Position numbers and translations under genes: made by a program. 64,000 bases of DNA from Candidatus Thiothrix putei (GTDB lineage Bacteria > Pseudomonadota > Gammaproteobacteria > Thiotrichales > Thiotrichaceae): contig CP124756.1 in NCBI GenBank assembly GCA_029972225.1, positions 3,206,001 through 3,270,000 of the forward strand, written 5' to 3'. The stretch's first letter is position 1. Every line of letters starts with the position of its first letter. The notes under the pieces were generated by a model. It was not told the DNA's origin. It ran no database searches and was given only the letters and a program-made list of their open reading frames with translations. Below, one piece after another: positions 42,197 through 52,027 of this stretch.

Positions 42197-43837
42197 TCAT
42201 TCTAGCCCGTCGTTGATATCCGCAAACAAATCCGAGCGCAATGGCTTATCCGCAAACCGTTGTTTCCAACATCTTGGCGTAAGGTCTTGCACCTGAGAAG
42301 CGGGATGCTCACTAACGCGCAACAGAACATCCATCAGATAGACATACGGGTTAATGTCATGCAGGCGGCAGGTGGTGATCAGGCTTTGGATGATGCCCAC
42401 GTGTTCCGCGCCGAGTTCTGTCCAGCAGAACAACCAGTTTTTCCTGCCCATGGGGATGGGCCGCAGGGCGCGTTCGATGTGGTTGGTATCCATTGGCACG
42501 TCGGGATCTTCCAGAAACACGCGCAGTTCGTGTTCGCGGCGGATGACATAACCAAGGGCTTTGGTCAGCGGGTTGGAGGGGACTAAATCGGTACGTTGTA
42601 ATTGGGTTTGGCACCATTCAAAGAACTGGTCGACCAACGGCTTGCTGTGGGTGAGGCGGTAGGTACGTTTGGCTTCCCCGTCGAGTTTTTTCTCGTTAAT
42701 CTGGGCTTCGTGCTGATAGAGTGCCGCGATAGTGTCAAGGGCTTGGCGTACTGCTTGTGGTTCAGCGGTTTCGGCGGCAATGAAGGTGCGACGGCTGTGT
42801 ACCCAGCATTGGGCATGGGTAATCTTGTCATTGGCGTTGACGTAACTGGCATAAGCACGGTAACCGTCGCTGAGCAGTGTGCCGCTGAACTGTTGGCGAA
42901 GGGTCTTTTCAATGTGTTGCCGCCCACGGCTGGCGGAGAAGGTGAAGACGATTTCGTCCTGATCCCCGTACAGCGGCCAGAAGTAGCCTTGCTTCATCTT
43001 GCCGTTGCCTGCGGGACTGGCTTTGATGGGGGTTTCGTCCATCGCCAGCAGCTTGCTTTGCAGTACACTGGCGAGTTGCGCTTCGGCAATGGGTTTGAGC
43101 AGGTCGATGGCACGTTTCACCGCATTGGTCAGCGTCGTGCGGCTGAGGGTGATCCCCGCTTGGGTCAGGCGTTGGTGCTGGCGGTACAACGGCAGGTGGT
43201 ACTGGAACTTGTCCACCAGCATCCCCACCAAAAAGCTGACATCGGTGACACTACGTTCCAGCACGTTGGCGGGTGCAGGGCTGGGAAGTGGTGGGTTGCT
43301 GAGCGAAGCCGAAGCACTGCCCTTACGTTTGATGACCGGGCGCTCGTATTGCAGGATGAGGTAGCTGGCAGGGCGTTGCGCCACCCGATGGGTCACCTGG
43401 GTGCCGATCACCTCATACTGGTCAGCCTCTTCCCCCTGAAGTTCCGGCGGGGTGAGGTGAATCACCTTGACCGGGACATCGGCGGTAAAACGTAACCCGC
43501 AGTCATTCACGCAGTCATCCGGGCGCAGCTTGGGGGCTTTACCGCGTTGGTAGGTGACGGTAATGCTTTCACCCTCGGGTGCGGCAACCGGGGTGGCGGC
43601 GGGGGCAAACAACGGCAACTGCGCCACCGGTATCTCAACCGGACGCTTTTCCGATTTGCTGCCAAAGACCTGTTGCCTGAACCACACCAGTTGGCGTTTT
43701 AATTCAGAAACTGCCTGTTGCAGGACGGCATTGTCTGCACGTAACCCCGCATTTTCCTCACGCAACGCCAGCATTTCCGCCACAATCGGCGGCATGGGAA
43801 CGCTGGTGTCAGACGGGGTGGATGGCTTTAAAATCAT
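42197..43837 (-). CDS. tnpC: IS66 transposase TnpC (546 aa)
   Basis: Intact; differs from copy 1 at a few residues (for example LVWFRQQ for LAWFRQQ and VNDCGLRF for VNDSGLRF). Confidence 0.96.
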   Translation of the reverse strand: MILKPSTPSDTSVPMPPIVAEMLALREENAGLRADNAVLQQAVSELKRQLVWFRQQVFGSKSEKRPVEIPVAQLPLFAPAATPVAAPEGESITVTYQRGKAPKLRPDDCVNDCGLRFTADVPVKVIHLTPPELQGEEADQYEVIGTQVTHRVAQRPASYLILQYERPVIKRKGSASASLSNPPLPSPAPANVLERSVTDVSFLVGMLVDKFQYHLPLYRQHQRLTQAGITLSRTTLTNAVKRAIDLLKPIAEAQLASVLQSKLLAMDETPIKASPAGNGKMKQGYFWPLYGDQDEIVFTFSASRGRQHIEKTLRQQFSGTLLSDGYRAYASYVNANDKITHAQCWVHSRRTFIAAETAEPQAVRQALDTIAALYQHEAQINEKKLDGEAKRTYRLTHSKPLVDQFFEWCQTQLQRTDLVPSNPLTKALGYVIRREHELRVFLEDPDVPMDTNHIERALRPIPMGRKNWLFCWTELGAEHVGIIQSLITTCRLHDINPYVYLMDVLLRVSEHPASQVQDLTPRCWKQRFADKPLRSDLFADINDGLE

Positions 43838-44208
43838 GGGCTTATTGTACCAGAATGTGGCTGCACAGGATACTGGTAACGCTTGAATTGTCTGGATTTT
43901 TGCACCTCAATGCCTGCTAAAATCAACTGCAAATCCGTCAGGGTCAGTTCGCGCTGCCCGCTAGTTGTCGGCTGCACCCGGTATTGCCCCTGCTCCAGGC
44001 GTTGGCTCCATAAGCAATAGCCGCTGGGTTCAAAATAGAGGATCTTCATCTGGGTTTTACGTAGGTTCACAAACACGAAATAATGCCCACTCAGGGGATT
44101 TTGCCCTAACTGGTTTTTCACCAAAGCGGTCAGCCCCGTAAAGCTTTTGCGCATGTCGGTGGCTTGGGTGCATAGCCAGATGCGGGCGGTGGCGGCGGGG
44201 GCAAACAT
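43834..44208 (-). CDS. tnpB: IS66 accessory protein TnpB (124 aa)
   Basis: Intact; one visible difference from copy 1 (ELTLTDLQ for ELTRTDLQ). Confidence 0.95.
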   Translation of the reverse strand: MFAPAATARIWLCTQATDMRKSFTGLTALVKNQLGQNPLSGHYFVFVNLRKTQMKILYFEPSGYCLWSQRLEQGQYRVQPTTSGQRELTLTDLQLILAGIEVQKSRQFKRYQYPVQPHSGTISP

Positions 44209-44498
44209 CAGCGTTGGCTCAGGCGTAGTTCAACACCATTCCCCAAACTCAGCACAATGTGCCAGCCTTGCCCCAGCGCGGCATGACCCGCCGATAATGC
44301 TCCCAAGTCGATGAAGGTATTGGCGGGAACGGCTGGTTCCTCCACGCCATCTGCGGAGCGTAGACGCTGCCGCCATTGGCAAAAACTGGCGTAACCGATA
44401 CTGTGCTGTTCACAAAATGCCGGGGCGGATAAGCCGCTGGCTTGCCATTGGCTAATGAGGGTTTGCCATTCGCTGGCACGGCGGTGAGGGCGTTTCAT
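44208..44498 (-). CDS. tnpA: IS66 accessory protein TnpA (96 aa)
   Basis: Intact; identical protein to the other copies. Confidence 0.95.
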   Translation of the reverse strand: MKRPHRRASEWQTLISQWQASGLSAPAFCEQHSIGYASFCQWRQRLRSADGVEEPAVPANTFIDLGALSAGHAALGQGWHIVLSLGNGVELRLSQR

Positions 44499-44583
44499 TG
44501 AGGTTTCCTTCGGTTGTTCAGGTTGGAAACCAGTTTAGGACGTGGAAATCGCGAGGGCTAGACGTGCTGAAATGGTCGCTTAC

Positions 44584-45414
44584 AGCAAGTATTCGCGCAT
44601 TCCAAAATTCCGTTTGCGTAGCTGGACGGCGGTGGTGGCAGTGTTGGCGTGCGCCCTGCCCTTGTTGTTGGGGTTTGTGATTCCGGTGGGGCAATTGCTG
44701 CATTGGAGCATTAAAGTTGCCAGCAAGGGGTTGGATAGTGATTTCATTAATCTGGTGTGGCACAGCTTGATGTTGGCGAGTTTGGCGGCGGTGTTTGCGC
44801 TGTTGCTGGCGTTGATTTTGGGTTATGGCAAACGGCTGAATAATGATCCGCTGGTGAATATTGCAGCGCGGATTGCGGCAATGGGGTATGCGATTCCGGG
44901 GACGGTGATTGCGATTGGGGTGCTGATTCCGTTTGCCTGGGCAGACACGCAACTCAACCACCTGAGCAAGCAGTTTTTCGACACCAATGTAGGCTTATTG
45001 CTGAGTGGCACGCTGTTTACGCTGCTGTTTGCCTACAACGTGCGCTTTTTGGCGGTGTCGCTGCAAACGGTGGAAGCGGGTTTGGGCAAGATTAAACCGA
45101 CGCTGGACAATGCGGGGCGTTCGCTAGGCTTGAGTCCGTTGGGCGTATTGCAGCGGCTGCATTTGCCGTTGATGAAAGGCTCGTTACTCACCGCGATTTT
45201 GCTGGTGTTTGTGGATGTGTTGAAAGAGTTGCCTGCCACACTGATTTTGCGCCCGTTCAATTTCAATACGCTGGCAGTGCGGGCGTATGAATTGGCGTCG
45301 GATGAACGGCTGGCGGATGCGGGTTTGCCCTCGCTGATGATTGTGGCAGCGGGGATTATTCCGGTGATTTTATTGAGCCGTTCGATTAGTAAGTCGCGGG
45401 CTGGGGAACATTGA
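44584..45414 (+). pseudogene. fbpB: FbpB permease, C-terminal half
   Basis: Second six-helix permease unit: LACALPLLLGFVIPVGQLLH, SLMLASLAAVFALLLALILG, AMGYAIPGTVIAIGVLIPFA and the second EAA-type loop GRSLGLSPLGVLQRLHLPLM. The frame extends upstream into the IS tip, which supplies a GTG (44542) and an ATG (44572) in frame, giving MVAYSKYSRIPKF. The half could thus be translated as a separate 270-residue six-helix protein. Its stop overlaps the fbpC start (TGATG). Confidence 0.9.
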
Positions 45415-46463
45415 TGAGCAAGTTAATCCTGCAAAACATTCACATCGAATACGGCAGTAATGCGGTGGTACACGATGTCAATCTGACGGTGGAAGACGGG
45501 CAAATCGGTTGTTTGCTGGGCCCCAGCGGCTGCGGCAAGACGACCTTGCTGCGGGCAATCGCCGGTTTCGAGCCTGTCACCCGTGGCACGATTACGCTCA
45601 AAGATCAGGTGATCAGTGCGCCCGATGTGTATTTACCGCCGGAAAAACGCAATATCGGCATGGTGTTTCAGGATTACGCGCTGTTTCCGCACCTGAGTAT
45701 TGCCGACAATATCACCTTCGGGATTCGCAAGCAGTCGGGCAAAGATAAGACGCGGCGCGTGGCGGAATTGCTGGAATTGGTGAATTTGCCCGGTTACGAA
45801 AAGCGTTATCCGCACGAATTGTCGGGCGGGCAACAACAGCGGATTGCGTTGGCACGCGCCCTTGCGCCGCAACCCCGTTTGCTGTTGCTGGATGAGCCAT
45901 TCGGTAGTCAAGACGTGGAGTTGCGCGAAATGCTGGCGCGGGAAGTGCGCGATATTCTCAAGCGCGAAGGCATGACGGCGATTCTGGTGACACACGATCA
46001 GCACGAAGCGTTTGCGATGGCGGATGAAATCGGCGTGTTGCAGAGCGGGCGTTTGCAGCAATGGGACACGGGTTACAACTTGTATCACCAGCCGGTGAAT
46101 CAGTTTGTGGCGGGGTTTATTGGGCAAGGTGCTCTCATTGCTGGCACAGTCTTCAACCATGACACCGTATCGACCTTACTTGGCGCAGTACGGGGTGAAG
46201 TACCGCTTGAGTGCCAGCCAGAATGCCCGGTGGATGTCTTAATCCGCCCCGACGACCTGCGCTTAGTCGCGGATGCGCCCCGTAAAGCCAAAGTCGTTTC
46301 ACGGGTATTCAGAGGTGCAGAATATCTGTATGTACTGGGTTTGCAAGATAATAGCCAACTACTCGCGCTTGCCCCTAGTCACCAAGAATACGCCATTGGG
46401 GAAACCGTGTGTTTCGAGTTAGATATGCAACATCTGGTAATATTACGGCGCAACTCTATTTAA
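45414..46463 (+). CDS. fbpC: Ferric iron ABC transporter ATPase FbpC (349 aa)
   Basis: ATP-binding subunit. Walker A GPSGCGKTT (36-44), Q-loop MVFQDYALFPHLSI, signature LSGGQQQRIALARAL (about 138-152), Walker B RLLLLDEPFGSQD, H-loop ILVTHDQHEA. The C-terminal 100 residues form a TOBE-type regulatory region (CPVDVLIRPDDLRLVADAPR). Starts at the ATG overlapping the fbpB stop. Intact, although its permease partner is split. Confidence 0.94.
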   Translation: MSKLILQNIHIEYGSNAVVHDVNLTVEDGQIGCLLGPSGCGKTTLLRAIAGFEPVTRGTITLKDQVISAPDVYLPPEKRNIGMVFQDYALFPHLSIADNITFGIRKQSGKDKTRRVAELLELVNLPGYEKRYPHELSGGQQQRIALARALAPQPRLLLLDEPFGSQDVELREMLAREVRDILKREGMTAILVTHDQHEAFAMADEIGVLQSGRLQQWDTGYNLYHQPVNQFVAGFIGQGALIAGTVFNHDTVSTLLGAVRGEVPLECQPECPVDVLIRPDDLRLVADAPRKAKVVSRVFRGAEYLYVLGLQDNSQLLALAPSHQEYAIGETVCFELDMQHLVILRRNSI

Positions 46464-46475
46464 CTGACCCGCACT

Positions 46476-46913
46476 TTACAATTTACTAAATGCTGCTGCA
46501 ATATCATCTACCGTTAACATTCGTGTCGTTTGCATTGGCGGTAATTGTGATACTTGGTATTCCTCAGGGATATGCAACGTCAGCGTCCAGGTATTCACAT
46601 TAAACGAGGCTTTTTCTTTGGATAATTCCACTGCTTTCGGAAAAGTATATAATGGCGAATAAAAGCAAATTTTATAAAAGCCTGATTGAAGTTTAATTTT
46701 CCGCAGATTGAATGTTGTTTCTGAAGGCTCTGCAACTTGCTTAAAGGCAATCTGCCCAACTTCACTGGTATCAAACGCCAGCCAATCACCCGAAGCCCAA
46801 CCCAATTTTCTAAATAAACCTGCGCCAAAAGACAAACACAAATTATCCCGACCGCCAACGTATTCCATATCTAAAATAATATCAAAACTTCCTGAAGAAG
46901 ATTTCTTACTCAT
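46476..46913 (-). CDS. Hypothetical protein (145 aa)
   Basis: No family recognised. Soluble, beta-rich by eye: SFDIILDMEYVGGRDNLCLS, RKIKLQSGFYKICFYSPLYT, WTLTLHIPEEYQVSQLPPMQ. No signal peptide. Convergent with fbpC (12 bp apart) and divergent from topB across about 290 bp in which I see no gene. Confidence 0.7.
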   Translation of the reverse strand: MSKKSSSGSFDIILDMEYVGGRDNLCLSFGAGLFRKLGWASGDWLAFDTSEVGQIAFKQVAEPSETTFNLRKIKLQSGFYKICFYSPLYTFPKAVELSKEKASFNVNTWTLTLHIPEEYQVSQLPPMQTTRMLTVDDIAAAFSKL

Positions 46914-47204
46914 TCATCGCCTCAACTGACCTATTCAAACAGGGTTATTACCATCTATTGCTCTTTGATTTTAACTGAACTCAGCATTTAATATTATGGT
47001 GCGTTTAACCTTAAAACACTCAAGCTTAAGAACACAGGAGCAGATTAAACCAGCGTAGCCGCTTCAGCAGGAAGCATTCCAAAGAGTAACAGGCCGAACT
47101 CAAAAATAAAAGAGCTAACAGCCACTTCCTTGCATCACAAGGTTTGCCGCTGCCCCTGGAAATGCCTATGATGCTGTAAATGATTAACCCACCCTCTAAT
47201 AACC

Positions 47205-49259
47205 ATGCTGTATTTGTGTGAAAAACCCAGCCAGGCGCGGGATATTGCCCGTGTTTTAGGCGCAAATGGGCGCGGTGATGGCTACTTACAGGGCCAAGGA
47301 ATTCTTGTGACCTGGTGTTTCGGGCATTTGCTGGAACACGCTGAGCCAGAGGCCTATGGCGAGCAATATAAACGCTGGCATTTTGCCTCCCTACCCATTT
47401 TGCCGCAGCAATGGAAACTGGAGGTCAAAAAATCCGGTGCAAAGCAATTTAAAGTGATCAAAACACTCCTCGCCAAAGCCCAGCATGTCGTCATTGCCAC
47501 CGACGCTGACCGCGAAGGTGAAATGATTGCCCGCGAAGTGCTCGACATCTGCCGTTACTATGGACGAGTGTCACGCCTGTGGTTATCAGCGTTGGATGAT
47601 GCCAGCATCCGTAAAGCGTTGGGGCAACTCAAACCGGGAGCGGAAACCGAAAAACTCTACCAAGCCGGTTTAGCACGCAGTCGGGCTGACTGGCTCGTGG
47701 GCATGAACTTGAGCCGTGCTTACACTCTCGCTGCCCAATATAATGGGCAACTCGGCGCAAAAAGCGGGGCGTTAAGCGTAGGACGCGTGCAAACCCCAAC
47801 CCTGCGGCTGGTCGCTGATCGGGACGAACACATCAAACACTTTGAACCACTGGATTACTGGGATGTCAGTGCCGCTTGCTTGCCGCCTGAAGCCGAGCAA
47901 ACTTTCAAGGCCAACTGGATTCCCCCCAAAAGCAAGCAAGGCATTGATGATGAAGGCCGCTGCATTGATAGCGCCTTAGCAGAACAGGTGGCTGCAAACT
48001 GCAAAGCACAGGCAGCTAACGTGCTACGTTGCGACACCGAGCGCAAACGGCAGAATGCCCCTCTACCCTACGAGCTTTCCGGTTTGCAGGTCGAAGCCTC
48101 TCGGCGCTGGGGCATGAGTGCTAAACAGGTACTTGATGTTGCCCAAGCCTTATACGAAACGCACAAACTTACCACCTACCCCCGCACGGATTGTGGCTAC
48201 TTACCGTTTTCGCAACATGCCGATGCACCGAATGTCTTCCAGGCACTGCTCCAAACCGACCGCAACCTAACGGAATTAGTGGCACAAGCCAATCCCAAGC
48301 TCAGAAGCAAAGCGTGGAATGACAGCAAAGTCACTGCCCACCATGGGATTATTCCCACTGCGGCCAAAGGCAGTATTGAGCGTTTATCGGAAGCCGAGTT
48401 TTTTATTTACGACTTGATCCGTAAACGTTATCTGGCACAGTTTTTCCCCGCCTACGAATACGACCAAAGTGTGATCGAACTCGATTGCCAAGGCTGGTTA
48501 TTTCGCGCATCCGGGCGGGTAGATCGTGTTGTGGGCTGGAAAATCGCTTACCAAGAACCCGGTGATACGAGTGTACCGGATTCACCTGAGAGCCAAGCGC
48601 TACCCACGCTAACCGTCGGTGACAGCGTACTTATTCAAGACACCGAATTGCTCAAACGTCAAACCAAACCGCCGCCACCGTATACGGAAGGCACACTCAT
48701 CCAAGCCATGAAAGGCATCGCTAAGCTGGTCGAAAACCCCAGACTCAAAGCCATTCTCAAAGAAAATGCCGGAATCGGCACTGAAGCCACCCGCGCTGCT
48801 ATTATTGAAACGCTATTACAACGCAAACTCCTAGAGCGCGAAGGCAAAAAGAAATACCTGCGCGTCACCCCCAAAGGTATTGCCCTGATCAGCATGTTAC
48901 CCAATGCAGTCAAAGACCCCGCACTCACCGCCGCATGGGAACAAGCACTCGAAGCCGTTGCTAATGGGGAAATGCTGTTAGAACAATTTATGGAAAAACA
49001 GCAAAACTGGCTATTAAAAGTCCTGGCACGCGCCAAAGCCAGTGTGGGTACATTGCCAGAAATACCGACGGTATTACCTGCACCTCCCGCCGCTGACACA
49101 CCAGCAAGTGTGGACGAAAAACAAACCTGTCCCGCTTGTGGCAAACCCATGGTCAAACGTGAAGGTAAATACGGCGTATTTTGGGGATGCAGCGGCTTCC
49201 CCCGATGCAAAACAATTGTGAACATTCGCAAAGGAACCCCGCATGTTAACGCTAAATAA
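47205..49259 (+). CDS. topB: DNA topoisomerase III (684 aa)
   Basis: Type IA topoisomerase that decatenates DNA and resolves recombination intermediates. N-terminal TOPRIM domain (MLYLCEKPSQARDIARVLGA; ATDADREGEMIAREVL). Catalytic Tyr325 in LTTYPRTDCGY. VGRVQTPTLRLVADRDEHI and KENAGIGTEATRAAIIETLL are characteristic. A C-terminal four-cysteine zinc finger (TCPACGKPMVKREGKYGVFW, GCSGFPRC) closes it. Overlaps gabD by 17 bp. Confidence 0.95.
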   Translation: MLYLCEKPSQARDIARVLGANGRGDGYLQGQGILVTWCFGHLLEHAEPEAYGEQYKRWHFASLPILPQQWKLEVKKSGAKQFKVIKTLLAKAQHVVIATDADREGEMIAREVLDICRYYGRVSRLWLSALDDASIRKALGQLKPGAETEKLYQAGLARSRADWLVGMNLSRAYTLAAQYNGQLGAKSGALSVGRVQTPTLRLVADRDEHIKHFEPLDYWDVSAACLPPEAEQTFKANWIPPKSKQGIDDEGRCIDSALAEQVAANCKAQAANVLRCDTERKRQNAPLPYELSGLQVEASRRWGMSAKQVLDVAQALYETHKLTTYPRTDCGYLPFSQHADAPNVFQALLQTDRNLTELVAQANPKLRSKAWNDSKVTAHHGIIPTAAKGSIERLSEAEFFIYDLIRKRYLAQFFPAYEYDQSVIELDCQGWLFRASGRVDRVVGWKIAYQEPGDTSVPDSPESQALPTLTVGDSVLIQDTELLKRQTKPPPPYTEGTLIQAMKGIAKLVENPRLKAILKENAGIGTEATRAAIIETLLQRKLLEREGKKKYLRVTPKGIALISMLPNAVKDPALTAAWEQALEAVANGEMLLEQFMEKQQNWLLKVLARAKASVGTLPEIPTVLPAPPAADTPASVDEKQTCPACGKPMVKREGKYGVFWGCSGFPRCKTIVNIRKGTPHVNAK

Positions 49260-50694
49260 CCCAGCTTTGTTACGCACCGAATGCTACCTCAATGGTGAAT
49301 GGGTAACCGCAGATACCGGCGACACCCTCAGCGTGACTAACCCAGCTACAGGCAAAATCATCGCCACCGTACCCGCTTGCAGCGCGGCGCAAACCCGTGC
49401 CGCTATTGATGGCGCAGCCCTTGCACAACCCGATTGGCGCAAACGCACCGCCGCCGCCCGCGCTAAAGTCCTTCATGCATGGCATCAACTCATACTGGCG
49501 CATCAAGAAGACCTTGCCCAACTCATGACTGCCGAACAAGGTAAACCACTGGCGGAAGCACGCGGCGAAATTGCTTATGCGGCTGCCTTCATTCAATGGT
49601 TTGCCGAAGAAGGTAAGCGCACTTACGGTGATGTGATTCCCTCACCTTTTCCCAATAGCCGGATTGTGGTCATCAAAGAACCCGTCGGCGTGTGTGCCGC
49701 GATTACCCCATGGAATTTTCCCACTGCGATGATCACCCGCAAAGTTGCGCCCGCTCTCGCCGCAGGCTGTGCGATGGTGGTCAAACCTGCCGAACAAACC
49801 CCCTTATCAGCATTGGCATTGGCAGTGCTTGCCGAGCAAGCCGGTATCCCTGCGGGCATTTTCAACGTAATCACAGGCGACCCTCGTGTCATTGGCGGCG
49901 AACTGACGGCTAATGAAAAAGTGCGTAAACTGAGCTTCACCGGCTCCACTGCCGTCGGACGCTTACTGATGCAGCAATGCGCCCCAACCCTGAAAAAACT
50001 GTCCTTGGAACTGGGAGGCAATGCTCCGTTTATCGTGTTTGATGATGCCGATCTTGATGCTGCCGTGGCGGGTGCTATGGCCTCGAAATACCGCAATTCC
50101 GGGCAAACCTGCGTGTGTGCTAACCGCTTTTTGGTGCAAGCCAGCGTCTATAACGCCTTTGCGGAAAAACTCGCACAAGCCGTGACAACCCTCAAAGTCG
50201 GGCATGGTACAGAGGTTGACGTTACGCAAGGCCCTTTGATTGACGAAGCCGCTTTGTGCAAAGTCGAAAGCCTGATTGCCGATGCTGTCGCAGGCGGGGC
50301 AAACATTCTTAACGGGGGGCGGCGACATGCCTTGGGTGGCACGTTTTATGTTCCCACCGTGCTGACTAACGTATTACCAACGATGCGGGTTGCTAAAGAA
50401 GAAATTTTTGGCCCTGTTGCCCCACTATTCAAGTTTGAGACAGAGGCAGAGGCTATCCAGATGGCTAATGATACCGAATTCGGCCTTGCTGCTTATGTGT
50501 ATGCGCGTGATATTGGGCGGGTATGGCGCGTCTCCGAAGCCTTGGAATACGGCATGGTGGGCATTAACAGTGGCGTTATTTCCACCGAAGTCGCCCCCTT
50601 TGGGGGACAAAAAAGCTCAGGGCTAGGGCGTGAAGGTTCTAAATACGGTATTGACGAGTACATGGAAATCAAGTACCTGCACATGGGACTTTAA
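49243..50694 (+). CDS. gabD: NAD(P)-dependent succinate-semialdehyde dehydrogenase (483 aa)
   Basis: Oxidises succinate semialdehyde to succinate at the end of the GABA shunt. Aldehyde dehydrogenase catalytic residues Glu256 (LELGGNAPFI) and Cys290 (GQTCVCANRF). Coenzyme fold motif FTGSTAVGRLL. Also FGGQKSSGLGREGSKYGIDE at the C-terminus. Length and the TPWNFPTAMITRKVAPALAA stretch fit GabD best; related semialdehyde dehydrogenases cannot be ruled out by eye. Converges on truB with a 4-bp overlap of the ends. Confidence 0.9.
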   Translation: MLTLNNPALLRTECYLNGEWVTADTGDTLSVTNPATGKIIATVPACSAAQTRAAIDGAALAQPDWRKRTAAARAKVLHAWHQLILAHQEDLAQLMTAEQGKPLAEARGEIAYAAAFIQWFAEEGKRTYGDVIPSPFPNSRIVVIKEPVGVCAAITPWNFPTAMITRKVAPALAAGCAMVVKPAEQTPLSALALAVLAEQAGIPAGIFNVITGDPRVIGGELTANEKVRKLSFTGSTAVGRLLMQQCAPTLKKLSLELGGNAPFIVFDDADLDAAVAGAMASKYRNSGQTCVCANRFLVQASVYNAFAEKLAQAVTTLKVGHGTEVDVTQGPLIDEAALCKVESLIADAVAGGANILNGGRRHALGGTFYVPTVLTNVLPTMRVAKEEIFGPVAPLFKFETEAEAIQMANDTEFGLAAYVYARDIGRVWRVSEALEYGMVGINSGVISTEVAPFGGQKSSGLGREGSKYGIDEYMEIKYLHMGL

Positions 50695-51602
50695 AGGCTC
50701 GAATAGGCCAGTAAACGCCGTGGAATCAGTACGCCATGAGTCGACTCACACAAGCCAATGAATTCACCAAAGTCGCTGTAAATGCGCATTAATTCAGCCG
50801 CCTCATGATCAGTCCGCACCTTTTGACCTTGCCGCAGACGGGTAATCACCGCATCGTCGACAGTAATCGCAGGCAAATGGGGTAAGGCGGTATCCAACGG
50901 CAACAGCACTGCATCCAAGGCTTCAACACTTTGCTCTGCTAATGTGCGCAGCTCTTCCAATCTGTACATGCGGAATGCGCCAAACGGGTCAACAGACTCA
51001 CGCCGCAACATGGAAACATAGGCTCCGCACCCCAGTCGTTCACCAATGTCTTCGACCAGCGTGCGAATGTACGTGCCTTTGCTACACACAACATCCAACG
51101 TGAGGGTGTTTTCGGTGCGTTCCAATACGGTCAAGGAATGAATGGTGATGTCACGGGCAGCACGTTCCACTTCCAACCCCTGACGTGCCAGCTTATAAAG
51201 CGGCTGCCCATCTTTTTTCAGTGCGGAATACATCGGTGGAATTTGGCTAATCCCGCCACGAAATTGCACCAGCACGGCTTCTAATTCGGCATCACTGGTG
51301 TCAGGAATGGAGCGCGGATTAAGTTTTTCACCTTCAGCATCCCCTGTGGTACTCACATACCCCAGAGTTGCCGTGGTGACATAACGTTTATCAGAATCGA
51401 GTAAGAAAGCGGAAACCTTGGTGGCTTCACCAAAACAGACTGGCAACATACCCGAAGCCAGCGGATCCAAACTGCCCGTATGCCCTGCTTTTTCAGCCTG
51501 AAACAGAAAACGTGCATCCTGCAATGCTTTATTACTGGACACACCCAAGGCTTTGTCCAGCAACAGAATACCGTTAAGTTTACGAAAGCGATGGCGACTC
51601 AA
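50691..51602 (-). CDS. truB: tRNA pseudouridine(55) synthase TruB (303 aa)
   Basis: Makes pseudouridine 55 in the T loop of tRNAs. Catalytic Asp46 in GHTGSLDPLASGMLP, then KRYVTTATLGYVSTTGDAEG and CSKGTYIRTLVEDIGERLGC. The start is a TTG that overlaps the rbfA stop (TTGA), giving MSRHRFRKLNGILLLDKALG. A C-terminal TruB_C-type domain follows. Last gene of the rimP-nusA-infB-rbfA-truB operon. Confidence 0.95.
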   Translation of the reverse strand: MSRHRFRKLNGILLLDKALGVSSNKALQDARFLFQAEKAGHTGSLDPLASGMLPVCFGEATKVSAFLLDSDKRYVTTATLGYVSTTGDAEGEKLNPRSIPDTSDAELEAVLVQFRGGISQIPPMYSALKKDGQPLYKLARQGLEVERAARDITIHSLTVLERTENTLTLDVVCSKGTYIRTLVEDIGERLGCGAYVSMLRRESVDPFGAFRMYRLEELRTLAEQSVEALDAVLLPLDTALPHLPAITVDDAVITRLRQGQKVRTDHEAAELMRIYSDFGEFIGLCESTHGVLIPRRLLAYSSL

Positions 51603-52024
51603 GATTCAGCCGTGCCTGTGGTAGTACCGTCATCAGGGTCAGACTCGTCGTCATCATGCCGATCAGAAGCCACCGCTTTAGCGATCAACGCTGATAATGC
51701 ATTCCCTCGTGACTGGGTATCGTCGTAAAAGAAATGCAACGCTGGGGTCATCCGCAATTTCAACAAATGCCCCAACTCACGGCGCAAAAAACCCGCAGCG
51801 TGATTGAGTGCTTCTTGCGCTTCCAAACCCTGCTCAGCTTGCAAGGCATCAAACCAGATTTTGGCATGTGCGAAATCTTTTGAGACCTCCACATCTAACA
51901 ACGTCACCATACCCACACGTGGGTCTTTAACCCGATCACGAATCAGCAACGCCAAATCGCGGCGGATCTGTTCACCAACCCGGTCGGCACGGGCAAAGCC
52001 ATGAGGGTGCGAATGGTGTGGCAT
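51599..52024 (-). CDS. rbfA: 30S ribosome-binding factor RbfA (141 aa)
   Basis: Late 30S maturation factor acting on 16S rRNA 5' helices. KH-type fold visible as ADRVGEQIRRDLALLIRDRV, KDPRVGMVTLLDVEVSKDFA, HAKIWFDAL and ALNHAAGFLRRELGHLLKLR. The acidic, disordered tail (SDRHDDDESDPDDGTTTGTA) is longer than in E. coli. Four bases downstream of infB. Confidence 0.94.
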   Translation of the reverse strand: MPHHSHPHGFARADRVGEQIRRDLALLIRDRVKDPRVGMVTLLDVEVSKDFAHAKIWFDALQAEQGLEAQEALNHAAGFLRRELGHLLKLRMTPALHFFYDDTQSRGNALSALIAKAVASDRHDDDESDPDDGTTTGTAES

Positions 52025-52027
52025 AGC

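Larger units (their letters stand above)
42189..44583 (-). mobile_element. IS66-family insertion sequence, copy 5 (2395 bp subtype)
   Basis: Complete, inside fbpB, opposite to it in orientation, with 8-bp target duplication AGCAAGTA at 42181-42188 and 44584-44591. Same subtype as copy 1; this copy lies 9 kb outside the island. Confidence 0.97.

Noticed and set aside
14696..44583. Large composite transposon bounded by IS66 copies 1 and 5
   Set aside because: Each of the two copies has its own different 8-bp duplication, so they inserted separately.
47026..47265. 79-codon minus-strand frame upstream of topB
   Set aside because: Overlaps the start of topB, no ribosome-binding site; the hydrophobic run looks fortuitous.
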